Below are positions 9,105 to 17,952 of a stretch of 64,000 bases of DNA, piece by piece. Every line of letters starts with the position of its first letter. The first letter of the stretch is position 1. Both the position numbers and the translations under genes were made by a program. The notes beneath the pieces are model-generated. The model was not told the origin of the DNA and did no database searches. It was given only the letters and a program-made list of their open reading frames with translations. Origin of the DNA: HK1 sp965202875 (GTDB lineage: Bacteria; Pseudomonadota; Gammaproteobacteria; HK1); contig OZ241870.1 in the NCBI GenBank assembly GCA_965202875.1, positions 992,001 through 1,056,000 on the forward strand. Direction: 5' to 3'.

Positions 9105-11804
9105 TCATTCGCTCGCCGGTTGCAGCAGCGAGATGTCCGCCGTCTCCATGAACAGGGCGCCGATCCGGGCCAGCAGCGCGAGCCGGTTGCCGCGCAGGGT
9201 CTCGTCGTCGTCCATCACCTTCACGGTGTCGAAGAAGGCGTCGACGCCGTCGCGGAGACCCGCGAGGCAGGCGAGCGCCGCGGTGTATTCGCCCGCGTCG
9301 AGCATCCCGCGGGCGCGCGGCTCGATTTCGGCCAGCCTCGCCGCGAGGCTCCGCTCCGCGTCTTCGCGAAAGAGCGAGGCGTCTGCGCCGCCGACGGCGG
9401 TGCCGGCAGCGATGCCGAAGATGCCGGCGGCCCCGGCGGCGGGCCGGGCCGGGGGGCGGCCCGCACCGGCGATGCCGTCGGCAGCGCTGCCGAAGATGCC
9501 GGCGGAGCCTGCCCCTTCCCGCAAGAGCGGGGGCCCGATCGGGGGAATGTCGATCCCCGCCTGCTTCGCTTGGCGCAGGATGTTGCGGATACGCTTGTTG
9601 GCCGCGGCAAGGCTCGCCGCTTCGGGGAGCGCACGGAACGCCTCGACGGCCCGCACCCGGTGCGCGAAGTCGAGCGGACGCGCCGGCTGCTTCGCGAGCA
9701 CCGCATTGAAGACGTCGGCCGGGATCGAGCGGTCCGCGAAGTAAACGCGCAGCCGCTCCATCATGAACCGGCGCAGATCCGCCGCGGCGTCGGGCGAATG
9801 CATGACGGCCGGGAGCGTCGCGCCGCCGGAACGATCCTTCCGCGCCGCGCTGCCATGTCTCTTCGAGATCCGCCCGACAGCAGGCTCCGCGGCCCCCGCC
9901 CCGGTCTCCGCCTGGCCGCCCGACGCTTCCGCCGCCTCTCCGGCGTAGCCCTCGAACGCGGCTTCGATCATCTCGTCGAGGTCGAGGTCGAGCCCGGCCT
10001 CGATGATGATGCGCAGCACCCCGAGGGCGGCGCGGCGCAGGGCGTAGGGGTCCTTGTCCCCGCTCGGCGCCTGCCCGAGGCCGAAGATGCCGGCGAGGGT
10101 GTCGAGCTTGTCGGCGATCGCCACCGCGCGTCCGGCCGGGGTATCGGGGATGGCGTCGTCCGCGAAGCGCGGCAGGTAGACCTCGCCGATCGCGGCGGCC
10201 ACCGCCTCCGGCTCGCCGTCGCGGCGCGCGTACTCGCAGCCCATCCGGCCTTGCAGCTCCGGGAACTCTCCGACCATCTCGGTGAGGAGGTCGCACTTCG
10301 AGAGCAGGCCGGCCCGCCGGGCATGGGCCGCCGCGTCCGGATCACCGGTGGACCGGCCATTCTGGAGCCGGCGTTCCTCTCCGATGGTTCCGGCAGTGGC
10401 AGGGAGGGGGCTGGCAGGGGCCGGCGGGGCGGTAGGGGTTGGGGTAGCGAGCGCCGGGGCCTCGGCTGTCGCGCCACCGGATCGGTCCATCGCCTCCGCC
10501 ATGTTCCCGGGCCTGCCTGTCGCTTCCTCCACGTTGCCGGGCCTGCCCATCGCCTCCGCCACGCGCCCGGCCAGCGCCGACACCCGCTGTGCCTTGGCGT
10601 GCAGCGTGCCGAGCTCGCGCTGGAAGACGACGTCCTTCAGCCCTTCGAGGCGTGATTCGAGGCTGCGCCGGCGATCGGCGTCGAAGAAGTACGCGGCGTC
10701 GCTCAGCCGGGGCCGGATGACCCGCTCGTTGCCCGTGCGCACCGCCTCCACGTCGCGGCTCTCGATGTTGCTCACCGCGATGAAGTGCGGCATGAGCGCG
10801 CCGTCGCCCCCCTCCGGCGCACCGTCCCCCCCCTCTTCGTCCCCGCCATCCGCATTCGCGGGGCCTGCCCCCGCAGGCGGACGGCCGGGGGCAGGCACTT
10901 CGCGGGGATGACGGTTGGCGACGGGGAAGTAGCGCTGGTGCCCCTGCATCGTCGCGACGAGCACCGCGTCGGGCAGCGCGAGGAAGGCCGCGTCGAAGTG
11001 GCCGGCGACCGCCACCGGCCATTCGACGAGCGCGGTGTTCTCTGCAAGCAATTCGGGATCGATGAGCGCTTGTGCGCCGAGCGCCCGCGCTTCACGTTCG
11101 ACCTGCTCGCGGATGCGCTCCATGCGCGCCTCGAACCCGGCCACGACGCGGCCTTCCTCGCGGAGCGCCGCCTCGTACCTTCCCGCGTGTTCGAGCGCGA
11201 TGCCCCCCGTCCGGCGGAAGTCGTGGTGGAAGCGGTGCCCGCGGGTGGTGCGCCCGGAGCGGACCCCCAGGATCTCCGCCTCGACGACCTCCCCGCCGTG
11301 CATCAGCACCACCCAGTGCACGGGGCGCACGAACTCGGTGTCGCGATCCGCCCACCTCATGCGCCGCGGCGCCGGCAGGCGTTCGAGCGCGCGTTCCAGC
11401 ATCCCGGGCAGCAGCGAGGCCAGCGTCGCGCCGGTCTCGGTGAAGCGGTGGGCGAGCCAGGCGCCAGCCCCCGTTTCGAGCCGCACGAGCCGATCCACCT
11501 CGACCCCGGCCGATCTCGCGAAGCCGAGGGCGGCCCGCGTCGGCTCGCCGTGCTCGTCGAAGGCCTGCGCGAGCGGCGGTCCGCGCCGTTCGACCTCGCG
11601 GTCGGGCTGGGTGCCGGGCACGCCGGGAACGAGGACCGCGAGCCGCCGCGGGGTGGCATACGGGACCGGGGCGCCGCGGGCGAACCCTGCCGCGTCGAGC
11701 TCCGCCGCGATCCCGGCCGCGAACGCTTCGGAGAGCCCGCGCAGGGCCTTCGGCGGTAGCTCTTCCGTGCCGATCTCCACCAGCAGGTCGTTGGCATCGG
11801 TCAT
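9105..11804 (-). CDS. glyS: Glycyl-tRNA synthetase beta subunit with four low-complexity insertions
   Basis: Beta subunit of the alpha2-beta2 glycyl-tRNA synthetase, which charges tRNA-Gly in the cytosol. LLVEIGTEELPPKAL opens the protein, ADAAYFFDADRR-type and GLLSKCDLLTEMVGEF segments follow, and the C-terminus ends with the family tail ADISLLQ. At 899 residues it is about 200 longer than usual. The excess is four Gly/Ala/Pro-rich insertions at about residues 299-336, 418-490, 622-673 and 754-806, each inside an otherwise well-matched alignment and all keeping frame. Two contain internal repeats (RPGN, AGIFG). Its partner glyQ lies upstream on the same strand but is separated by hicAB on the opposite strand, breaking the usual glyQS operon. 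Confidence 0.93.
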   Translation of the reverse strand: MTDANDLLVEIGTEELPPKALRGLSEAFAAGIAAELDAAGFARGAPVPYATPRRLAVLVPGVPGTQPDREVERRGPPLAQAFDEHGEPTRAALGFARSAGVEVDRLVRLETGAGAWLAHRFTETGATLASLLPGMLERALERLPAPRRMRWADRDTEFVRPVHWVVLMHGGEVVEAEILGVRSGRTTRGHRFHHDFRRTGGIALEHAGRYEAALREEGRVVAGFEARMERIREQVEREARALGAQALIDPELLAENTALVEWPVAVAGHFDAAFLALPDAVLVATMQGHQRYFPVANRHPREVPAPGRPPAGAGPANADGGDEEGGDGAPEGGDGALMPHFIAVSNIESRDVEAVRTGNERVIRPRLSDAAYFFDADRRRSLESRLEGLKDVVFQRELGTLHAKAQRVSALAGRVAEAMGRPGNVEEATGRPGNMAEAMDRSGGATAEAPALATPTPTAPPAPASPLPATAGTIGEERRLQNGRSTGDPDAAAHARRAGLLSKCDLLTEMVGEFPELQGRMGCEYARRDGEPEAVAAAIGEVYLPRFADDAIPDTPAGRAVAIADKLDTLAGIFGLGQAPSGDKDPYALRRAALGVLRIIIEAGLDLDLDEMIEAAFEGYAGEAAEASGGQAETGAGAAEPAVGRISKRHGSAARKDRSGGATLPAVMHSPDAAADLRRFMMERLRVYFADRSIPADVFNAVLAKQPARPLDFAHRVRAVEAFRALPEAASLAAANKRIRNILRQAKQAGIDIPPIGPPLLREGAGSAGIFGSAADGIAGAGRPPARPAAGAAGIFGIAAGTAVGGADASLFREDAERSLAARLAEIEPRARGMLDAGEYTAALACLAGLRDGVDAFFDTVKVMDDDETLRGNRLALLARIGALFMETADISLLQPASE

Positions 11805-12043
11805 GGTTCGATCTCGTTTCCGTTTCCGGGAGAGGCCCAGATCCCTCGATGTTCATCCCCCATCATCTGTCGTCCCTTGGCTCCGGCTGTGCCGAGTCGA
11901 GGCGTGATGGTACAGATTGGCGTGGGCGGTGTGGGACAGCGCCCGCCAGCTTGGTCACGCCACCTTCGCGCGAGCGGAGGCTTGGCGATTGTGGCGCCGG
12001 CAGGTGTCTTGTCTTTCGTACTGAAAGGTACGATGCCGAGTCC

Positions 12044-12280
12044 ATGAACGGAACCGACTTCATCAGGCGTGCCCGACGCCACGCCAGGAGGGCCGGGAAG
12101 GACCTTTCGTTTCGATCCACGTCACGGGAAGGGTAGCCATGGAGTGCTCTACGTCGGCGAGCGCCGCACGACGGTCAAACGCGCGGCGAGCTGAAGCCCG
12201 GCGCCTTTCGAGGCATGCTGAAGCAACTGGACATCCCGAAGGAGGATTTCCGATGCGATACGCCTACCCCTGCGTGCTGA
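12044..12280 (+). pseudogene. hicA: HicA-type toxin, frameshifted
   Basis: ATG 12044 starts a HicA-like protein (MNGTDFIRRARRHARRAG, then KDLSF). One extra T near 12112 shifts the frame. In the corrected frame the chain continues through HGKGSHGVLYVGERRTTVKR, with the HicA catalytic His in the GSHG motif, and a second shift (an extra GC in the cgcgcggcg run near 12180) leads to GELKPGAFRGMLKQLDIPKE. With both corrections the gene runs into the start of hicB, as in intact hicAB operons. Two independent shifts argue for real decay rather than one sequencing error. The downstream antitoxin is intact. Confidence 0.72.
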
Positions 12281-12684
12281 CCCCCGAGGAAGGCGGCGAC
12301 GGATTCTCCGTCTCCTTTCCGGACGTGCCCGAAGCCCTCACCTGCGGCGACGATCGTGCCGAAGCGCTGGCCATGGCCGAAGACGCCCTGACGGCTGCCC
12401 TGAGCGCCTGCGTCCATTGTGGCGAGGACGTCCCGGCTCCAAGCTCCGTCGCCGACGGTCAGGAGCTCGTCGCCGTTCCATCGATCGTCGCGGCCAAGCT
12501 GGCCCTGTATTCGGCGGTACGCGCCCAAGGCATCACCAAGGTCGCTCTCGCCGCTCGCCTGGGCGTGAGCGAAGGCGCCATACGCAAGCTTCTGAACCCC
12601 GACCACCGCTCCCATATCCACCAGGTCGAGAAAGCCCTGCGATCCGTGGGACGCGGCCTGGTGCTCGAAGACAGGGCGGCGTAG
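12253..12684 (+). CDS. hicB: HicB-type antitoxin with C-terminal helix-turn-helix
   Basis: The 143-residue protein has the partial RNase-H fold of HicB at the N-terminus (MRYAYPCVLTPEEGGDGFSV, then DVPEALTCGDDRAEALAMAE). A Cro/XRE-like helix-turn-helix lies at about residues 85-135 (GITKVALAARLGVSEGAIRK). It should bind the HicA toxin and repress its own operon. ATG 12253 lies in the 3' end of hicA, preceded by aaggagg, a strong ribosome binding site. Its frame is intact although hicA is broken. It sits on the opposite strand between glyS and glyQ. Confidence 0.85.
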   Translation: MRYAYPCVLTPEEGGDGFSVSFPDVPEALTCGDDRAEALAMAEDALTAALSACVHCGEDVPAPSSVADGQELVAVPSIVAAKLALYSAVRAQGITKVALAARLGVSEGAIRKLLNPDHRSHIHQVEKALRSVGRGLVLEDRAA

Positions 12685-12716
12685 CTCCGATTTGTGGAAT
12701 GGGTGTCCGTTGCTTG

Positions 12717-13696
12717 GCAGCCTTCATCCATCCTTGGCGTCACCCCGCCCCTTTCACGACCAGCGGAAAGCCCAGCGCCTCGCGCGAGGCGTAGTAGCAC
12801 CCGGCGACGGCGCGGGCCAACGCCCGTACCCGCAGGATGTAGCGCTGGCGCTCGGTCACCGAGATGGCGTGGCGCGCGTCGAGGAGGTTGAAGGTATGCG
12901 ACGCCCTGAGCACCTGCTCGTAGGCCGGGAAGCTCAAGCCCTCGCCGGCGAGCTTGTCGCACTCGCGCTCGCAGACCTCGAACTGCGCGAAGAGCGCGTC
13001 CACGTCCGCGTGCTCGAAGTTGTAGGCGGACAGCTCGCGTTCGCTCTGGTGGAAGACGTCGCGGTACGTCACCCGGCCGAGCGGGCCGTCGGTCCAGGTC
13101 AGGTCGAACAGGTTGTCCACGCCTTGCAGGTACATCGCGATGCGTTCGAGCCCGTAGGCCATCTCCGCGGTGACCGGCCGGCATTCGAGGCCGCCGACCT
13201 GCTGGAAGTACGTGAACTGGGTGATCTCCATCCCGTTCAGCCAGACCTCCCAGCCGAGGCCCCAGGCCCCGAGGGTGGGGGACTCCCAGTTGTCCTCGAC
13301 GAAGCGGACGTCGTGCTCCACCGGGTCGAACCCCAGCATCGCGAGCGAGCCGAGGTACGTCTCCTGCACGTCGAGCGGGGACGGCTTGATGACCACCTGG
13401 TACTGGTAGTAGTGCTGGAGCCGGTTCGGGTTCTCGCCGTAGCGCCCGTCGGTGGGGCGCCGCGAGGGCTGTACGTAGGCAGCGCTCCACGGCTCCGGCC
13501 CGATCGCGCGCAGGAACGTCGCGGGATGGAACGTGCCCGCCCCGACCTCCATGTCGAAGGGCTGTTGCAGGACGCAGCCGCGGCCGGCCCAGTAGTCCTC
13601 CAGGGCGAGGATCAGTCCCTGGAAGGTCTGAAGATCGAAATCGCGTCCGGCCACCGTCCCGTTCTCCATCGTGAGCGAGCGCGGGAGTATAGCGAT
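12717..13696. repeat. Direct repeat, left copy (glyQ plus flanks)
   Basis: This about 980-bp block, from gcagccttcatcc to agtatagcgat, is repeated in the same orientation at 15951-16934. It covers all of glyQ and a few bases on either side. Identity is very high: only a handful of amino-acid differences separate the two encoded proteins. The copies enclose the rloA/rloB pair, about 2.25 kb. Confidence 0.85.
12740..13669 (-). CDS. glyQ: Glycyl-tRNA synthetase alpha subunit
   Basis: Catalytic alpha subunit (309 residues) of the tetrameric glycyl-tRNA synthetase; forms glycyl-adenylate and works with glyS downstream. The chain has TFQGLILALEDYWAGRGC near the start, EVGAGTFHPATFLRAIGPEP (motif 2 region) and ENWESPTLGAWGLGWEVWL, all diagnostic. 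This copy has the normal N-terminus and an ATG start, so it is the presumed functional copy. It is separated from glyS by hicAB, which is inserted on the other strand. A second, N-terminally frameshifted copy lies at 15974-16960. Confidence 0.96.
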   Translation of the reverse strand: MENGTVAGRDFDLQTFQGLILALEDYWAGRGCVLQQPFDMEVGAGTFHPATFLRAIGPEPWSAAYVQPSRRPTDGRYGENPNRLQHYYQYQVVIKPSPLDVQETYLGSLAMLGFDPVEHDVRFVEDNWESPTLGAWGLGWEVWLNGMEITQFTYFQQVGGLECRPVTAEMAYGLERIAMYLQGVDNLFDLTWTDGPLGRVTYRDVFHQSERELSAYNFEHADVDALFAQFEVCERECDKLAGEGLSFPAYEQVLRASHTFNLLDARHAISVTERQRYILRVRALARAVAGCYYASREALGFPLVVKGAG

Positions 13697-13834
13697 TCAC
13701 CGTCGAGCGGCAGCGGCGGGAACGTAGCCGGCTCCGGCATTTTCGCCGGTTCTTCGACGTCTTCGCATCTACGATGGGATTTGCGTGATAATCTCGGCAA
13801 ATCGTGCCGAATACCGCTGACAAAGAGGAAGACG

Positions 13835-15118
13835 ATGCTCATCGAGTTCTCCGTGGCAAACTTCAGGTCGATCAAGGACGAGGTACGTCTCAGCCTCGTC
13901 GCCGGCCCCGGGAAGGAGCTTCGCGAAACCCATGTCGTGACGCCGCCACTGAACGAGGATGTCCGTTCAATCCCGCTGCTGCGGTCCGCCGCCGTCTATG
14001 GGGCCAACGCCTCCGGCAAGACCAACCTCCTCCGGGCGCTCGGGACCATGCGGCACATGGTGGCCCGCTCCAACCAGGACCTCGGCGAGCTTCCGGTGAC
14101 ACCGTTCCGTTTCGACCCGGACTGCGAAGCCCGCCCGACGACGTTCGAGGCGATGTGCTTCGCGGAGGGCGTTCGCTACCAGTACGGCTTCTCTGCAACC
14201 CGTGGCGCGGTGACGAGGGAATGGCTCTACGCCTGGCCACGGGGCAGGGTCCAGCTCTGGTTTGAACGAGAGCGCGCCGGGAACGGCGGCGACAGCTTCA
14301 AATTCGGCGACAGGCTCTCGGGGGACAAGGAAGTCTGGCGTCGTGCGACGCGACCCGATGCCTTGTTCCTGTCCACGGCCGTCTCACTCAACAGCAGCCA
14401 GTTGCGGCCCGTGTTCGACTGGTTCACCGGCAAGCTTCATGTCGCCGGGGTCGGGGGATGGGCCAACGCTTTTTCGCTGGAGTATTGCAGAGACGGCCGC
14501 AAAGGCGATCTCCTCGAATTCCTGCGCACGGCGGATTTGGCCATTTCCGGCCTCCGGGTCGTCGAGCAGGAGTTTTCCACGGAAACGCTCCCGGATGACG
14601 TGCCTCCTGTGGTGAAAGAAGACATCGGGAAGAAACTGGCCGAGGCCAAGGTGGTGGATCTGCGGATGCGGCACGACACGAAGGACGGCCGACCCGTGGA
14701 GCTGGATCTGGACGAGGAATCCGACGGCACCCAGAAGATCTTCGCCCTCGCCGGTCCATGGCTCGATACACTCGAAAACGGCCACGTCATCGTCTTCGAC
14801 CAATTGCACGACAACTTGCATCCGTCACTGGTCAGGTTCCTGGTGGAACGGTTCCACGACCCGGGTGTCAACGCAAAGGGCGCGCAGCTCATCTTTTCCA
14901 CCCACGACACGTCCATCCTCAGCCAGGACGTCTTTCGGCGCGACCAGATCTGGTTTTGCGAACGCAACGCCCGGCAGGAGACCGAACTGTTCCCGCTGAC
15001 CGACTTCCGCCCCCGCAAGGGGATCGAGAACCTGGAGCGTTCGTACCTTACCGGGCGATATGGCGCCGTTCCCCACTTTCCACGTTTTCGACGTGCGGGG
15101 ATCGACACGGGCCGTTGA
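13835..15118 (+). CDS. RloA/AbiLi-like AAA ATPase of a defence pair
   Basis: A 427-residue SMC/ABC-type ATPase of the AAA_15/AAA_21 group. The N-terminus MLIEFSVANFRSIKDEV is the family signature; Walker A is GANASGKTNLLRAL (near residue 51), the ABC-like signature is EESDGTQKIFAL, and the switch region is LIFSTHDTSIL. The Walker B region reads VIVFDQLHDNLHP, with Gln where the family normally has the catalytic Glu. It is followed after two bases by a RloB-type gene, the pairing seen in AbiL-type abortive infection systems and RloAB of restriction islands. ATG 13835 is preceded by agaggaag. The pair lies between two glyQ copies, which suggests horizontal arrival. Confidence 0.83.
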   Translation: MLIEFSVANFRSIKDEVRLSLVAGPGKELRETHVVTPPLNEDVRSIPLLRSAAVYGANASGKTNLLRALGTMRHMVARSNQDLGELPVTPFRFDPDCEARPTTFEAMCFAEGVRYQYGFSATRGAVTREWLYAWPRGRVQLWFERERAGNGGDSFKFGDRLSGDKEVWRRATRPDALFLSTAVSLNSSQLRPVFDWFTGKLHVAGVGGWANAFSLEYCRDGRKGDLLEFLRTADLAISGLRVVEQEFSTETLPDDVPPVVKEDIGKKLAEAKVVDLRMRHDTKDGRPVELDLDEESDGTQKIFALAGPWLDTLENGHVIVFDQLHDNLHPSLVRFLVERFHDPGVNAKGAQLIFSTHDTSILSQDVFRRDQIWFCERNARQETELFPLTDFRPRKGIENLERSYLTGRYGAVPHFPRFRRAGIDTGR

Positions 15119-15120
15119 AC

Positions 15121-15768
15121 ATGCCTCGCCGCAAACCACGCAATAGTCCGGGAAGACCCGGTGCGAAGCGCGAGCCGTGCGATCGGGTGCTCATCGTCTG
15201 CGAAGGCAAGCGAACGGAGCCGTTGTACTTCAGCGAACTTGCAGACCACTACAGACTCTCTACCGCGAACATCATGGTCGTCGGAACCGGTTCGGACCCG
15301 CACACGGTAGTCCGGGAAGCAAAGGAACTTCAGAAACGGGAGAGGCGGCAAGGAGAGCGATACGACGAGGTGTACTACGCATTCGATCGTGATGAGCATC
15401 CGGCCTTCGGCAACGCCTCCAAAGATGCCAGAGACAGCGACTTGAAGCTGGCTCGATCATGGCCGTGTTTCGAGTTCTGGCTCTTGCTGCATTTCGTCTA
15501 TTCACGCAGCCCGTATACGAACGAAGGAGGTCGAAGCCCTTGCGGCAACTGCATCCGCGATCTGCGCACACATCTGCCCGGATACGAAAAGACGACTCCG
15601 GGATTGTTCCGGAAACTTGAATATCGACTGGAGGACGCCAAGCGCAACGCCGGGCACGCCATCACCGACGCAGAAAGAACCAGTGAGCCCAACCCCTCTA
15701 CCGAGGTCCACGAGCTGGTCGACTATTTGCAGTCGATCAAAAGCGGATCAGGCGATGACGGGGGTTGA
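15121..15768 (+). CDS. RloB/AbiLii-like TOPRIM protein of a defence pair
   Basis: This 215-residue protein matches the RloB family, the partner of RloA-type ATPases in putative anti-phage modules. RVLIVCEGKRTEPLYF near residue 21 carries the first acidic residue of the TOPRIM-like core, and YYAFDRDEHP near residue 80 carries the Asp-x-Asp pair. SWPCFEFWLLLHF is the conserved mid-protein RloB motif. Two bases separate it from the ATPase stop, so the two are co-expressed. It is predicted to act as a nuclease licensed by the ATPase; that mechanism is inferred from the family and not shown here. Confidence 0.83.
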   Translation: MPRRKPRNSPGRPGAKREPCDRVLIVCEGKRTEPLYFSELADHYRLSTANIMVVGTGSDPHTVVREAKELQKRERRQGERYDEVYYAFDRDEHPAFGNASKDARDSDLKLARSWPCFEFWLLLHFVYSRSPYTNEGGRSPCGNCIRDLRTHLPGYEKTTPGLFRKLEYRLEDAKRNAGHAITDAERTSEPNPSTEVHELVDYLQSIKSGSGDDGG

Positions 15769-15950
15769 ACGAGATCGTGCTACGCCCCCGCGGACCCGGG
15801 CGCCGGGAGCGGCAGGTATGCCACGATGGCCGCGATGAACGATGCCCCGCCGGCGGCGGGACCGGTATGTCGGCCGGGCGCTCCGCGACGCGCGCGCTTC
15901 CATCTTCTACTCATTCCGGTTCTCCTCTCTCCTGGTTTCCTCCATATTCC

Positions 15951-16934
15951 GCAGCCTTCATCCCTCCCTGGCGTCACCCTGTCCCTTTCACGACCAGCGG
16001 AAAGCCCAGCGCCTCGCGCGAAGCGTAGTAGCACCCGGCGACGGCGCGGGCCAACGCCCGTACCCGCAGGATGTAGCGCTGGCGCTCGGTCACCGAGATC
16101 GCGTGGCGCGCGTCGAGGAGGTTGAAGGTATGCGACGCCCTGAGCACCTGCTCGTAGGCCGGGAAGCTCAAGCCCTCGCCGGCGAGCTTGTCGCACTCGC
16201 GCTCGCAGACCTCGAACTGTGCGAAGAGCGCGTCCACGTCCGCGTGCTCGAAGTTGTAGGCGGACAGCTCGCGTTCGCTCTGGTGGAAGACGTCGCGGTA
16301 CGTGACCCGGCCGAGGGGGCCGTCGGTCCAGGTCAGGTCGAACAGGTTGTCCGCGCCTTGCAGGTACATCGCGATACGCTCGAGTCCGTAGGCCATCTCC
16401 GCGGTGACCGGCCGGCATTCGAGGCCGCCGACCTGCTGGAAGTACGTGAACTGGGTGATCTCCATCCCGTTCAGCCAGACCTCCCAGCCGAGGCCCCAGG
16501 CCCCGAGGGTGGGGGACTCCCAGTTGTCCTCGACGAAGCGGACATCGTGCTCCACGGGGTCGAACCCCAGCATCGCGAGCGAGCCGAGGTACGTCTCCTG
16601 CACGTCGAGCGGCGACGGCTTGATGACCACCTGGTACTGGTAGTAGTGCTGGAGCCGGTTCGGGTTCTCGCCGTAGCGCCCGTCGGTGGGGCGGCGGGAG
16701 GGCTGCACGTAGGCGGCGCTCCACGGCTCCGGCCCGACCGCGCGCAGGAACGTCGCGGGATGGAACGTGCCTGCCCCGACCTCCATGTCGAAGGGCTGCT
16801 GCAGGACGCAGCCCTGGCCGGCCCGATAGTCCTCCAGGGCGAGGATCAGGCTCTGGAAGGTCTTGAAGATCGAAGTCGCGTCCGGCCACCGTCCGGCTCT
16901 CCCGCTGCTCGCGCGAGCGGTGCAGTATAGCGAT
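15951..16934. repeat. Direct repeat, right copy (glyQ-like plus flanks)
   Basis: Second copy of the block at 12717-13696, same orientation. Relative to the left copy it carries one extra T near 16863, which shifts the N-terminal codons, and a few substitutions. Homologous recombination between the two copies would delete the rloA/rloB segment together with one glyQ copy. Confidence 0.85.
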
Positions 16935-16960
16935 ATGCGGGGTCTCGTCCCGTGAGGCAC
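15974..16960 (-). pseudogene. glyQ: Second glyQ copy with a frameshifted N-terminus
   Basis: From TFQSLILALEDYRAGQGC onward this frame is nearly identical to the intact GlyQ at 12740-13669; I noted only a few differences, such as Trp/Arg and Arg/Gln in ALEDY(W/R)AG(R/Q)GC. Ahead of that, one extra base near 16863 throws the native start (VAGRDFDLQ) out of frame. An unrelated leader starting at 16960 is read instead, and no initiation codon of the native frame remains usable. The downstream catalytic body is open to the normal stop, so the damage is either recent or tolerated through another start. Probably a dead or N-terminally altered duplicate. Confidence 0.8.
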
Positions 16961-16975
16961 ACATCGGCGGGGGTC

Positions 16976-17192
16976 GCATCTTCCCCGGTGGCGATCGGAG
17001 AATCAGAATCCCCGCTCTCTCTCCACTCCCTCGCGTGCCGGTGGACAACCGGCCGGACCGGTCGACGCGCCGGCGTACACCAGTGGATCTCGCATCTTCC
17101 CCGGTGGTGATCGGGGCGGCAGGATCCCGGCCTCCGTTCCGCCCTCCGCGTGCCGGTGGACAACCGGCCGGACAGGCCGGCACGCCGGGGCA
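16976..17192. repeat. Tandem direct repeat, period about 116 bp
   Basis: The word gcatcttccccggtgg begins at 16976 and again at 17092, and gtgccggtggacaaccggcc ends each unit. Two imperfect units lie head to tail just upstream of the broken dehydrogenase. No coding function is visible in them. Confidence 0.7.
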
Positions 17193-17208
17193 TTTCGAGG
17201 AAAGCGCA

Positions 17209-17889
17209 ATGAAGATCGGTTTCATCGGGCTTGGAAACGTCGGAGAGAAGGTGAGCGCGCTCGGCGGCGAGCCGGTCGACTGTCCGGTCTCCGGCGGCTG
17301 CCGCCGCGCGGACACCGGCAACATCTCGATCTTCGCCGGCTGCGAGCGTCCGACGTTCGAGCGCATCCTTCCGCTGCTCGCGACCATGGGCCGCCGAATC
17401 CTGCACACCGGCCCCCTCGGGTCCGCCTCGATCCTCAAGGTCGTCACCAATTACCTCGCCACCGCCAACCTGGTGTCCTGCTGCGAGGCGATGGCCACCG
17501 CCAAGGCGGCGGGGATGGACCTGAACACCACCTGGGAGGCGGTCCGTATCTCCTCCGGCAACTCGTTCGTCCACGAGACCGAGAGCCAGGTGATCCTGAA
17601 CGGCTCGCGCGACATCTCGTTCACGATGGATCTCGTGAGCAAGGATGTCGGGCTGTTCCAGGCGATCGCGGACCGGTACCGGGTCCCGGTCGAACTCAAC
17701 CCGGTGCTGGTCGACGTCTTCAGGGACGGCGAGGCGCGCTACGGCCCCCGCGAATGGTCGCCCAACATCATCCGCCGCCTCGAGGAGGCCACCGGCCTGT
17801 CGATCCTCGCCCCGGGCTTTCCGGCCCGGATGATCGACGACGAGCCGGAGGCGCCCGGCTGCGAGGTCGTTCCGAAGGGCCGGAGATGA
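17209..17889 (+). pseudogene. 3-hydroxyisobutyrate-dehydrogenase-like protein, internally deleted
   Basis: ATG 17209 begins with MKIGFIGLGNVGEK, the Rossmann motif of beta-hydroxyacid dehydrogenases, but the next residues are already VDCPVSGGCRRADTGNI, which normally lies about 100 residues further on. Most of the nucleotide-binding domain is therefore missing, while the C-terminal helical domain, including the catalytic Lys region SILKVVTNYLATANL, remains to the natural end. The frame is open, so a 226-residue product could be made, but it should not bind NAD(P). This keep-both-ends pattern recurs elsewhere in the window. Confidence 0.75.
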
Positions 17890-17952
17890 TGGGCGCTTGG
17901 AGGGCGGCGCCTGTGCGAAGCAGGTTACAGGCCGCAACTCCGTAACGCTCGC

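Noticed and set aside
15974..16960. A functional second GlyQ with an alternative N-terminus
   Set aside because: The leader from 16960 is unrelated to the family and arises from a single-base shift near 16863; a dead or altered duplicate is the simpler reading.
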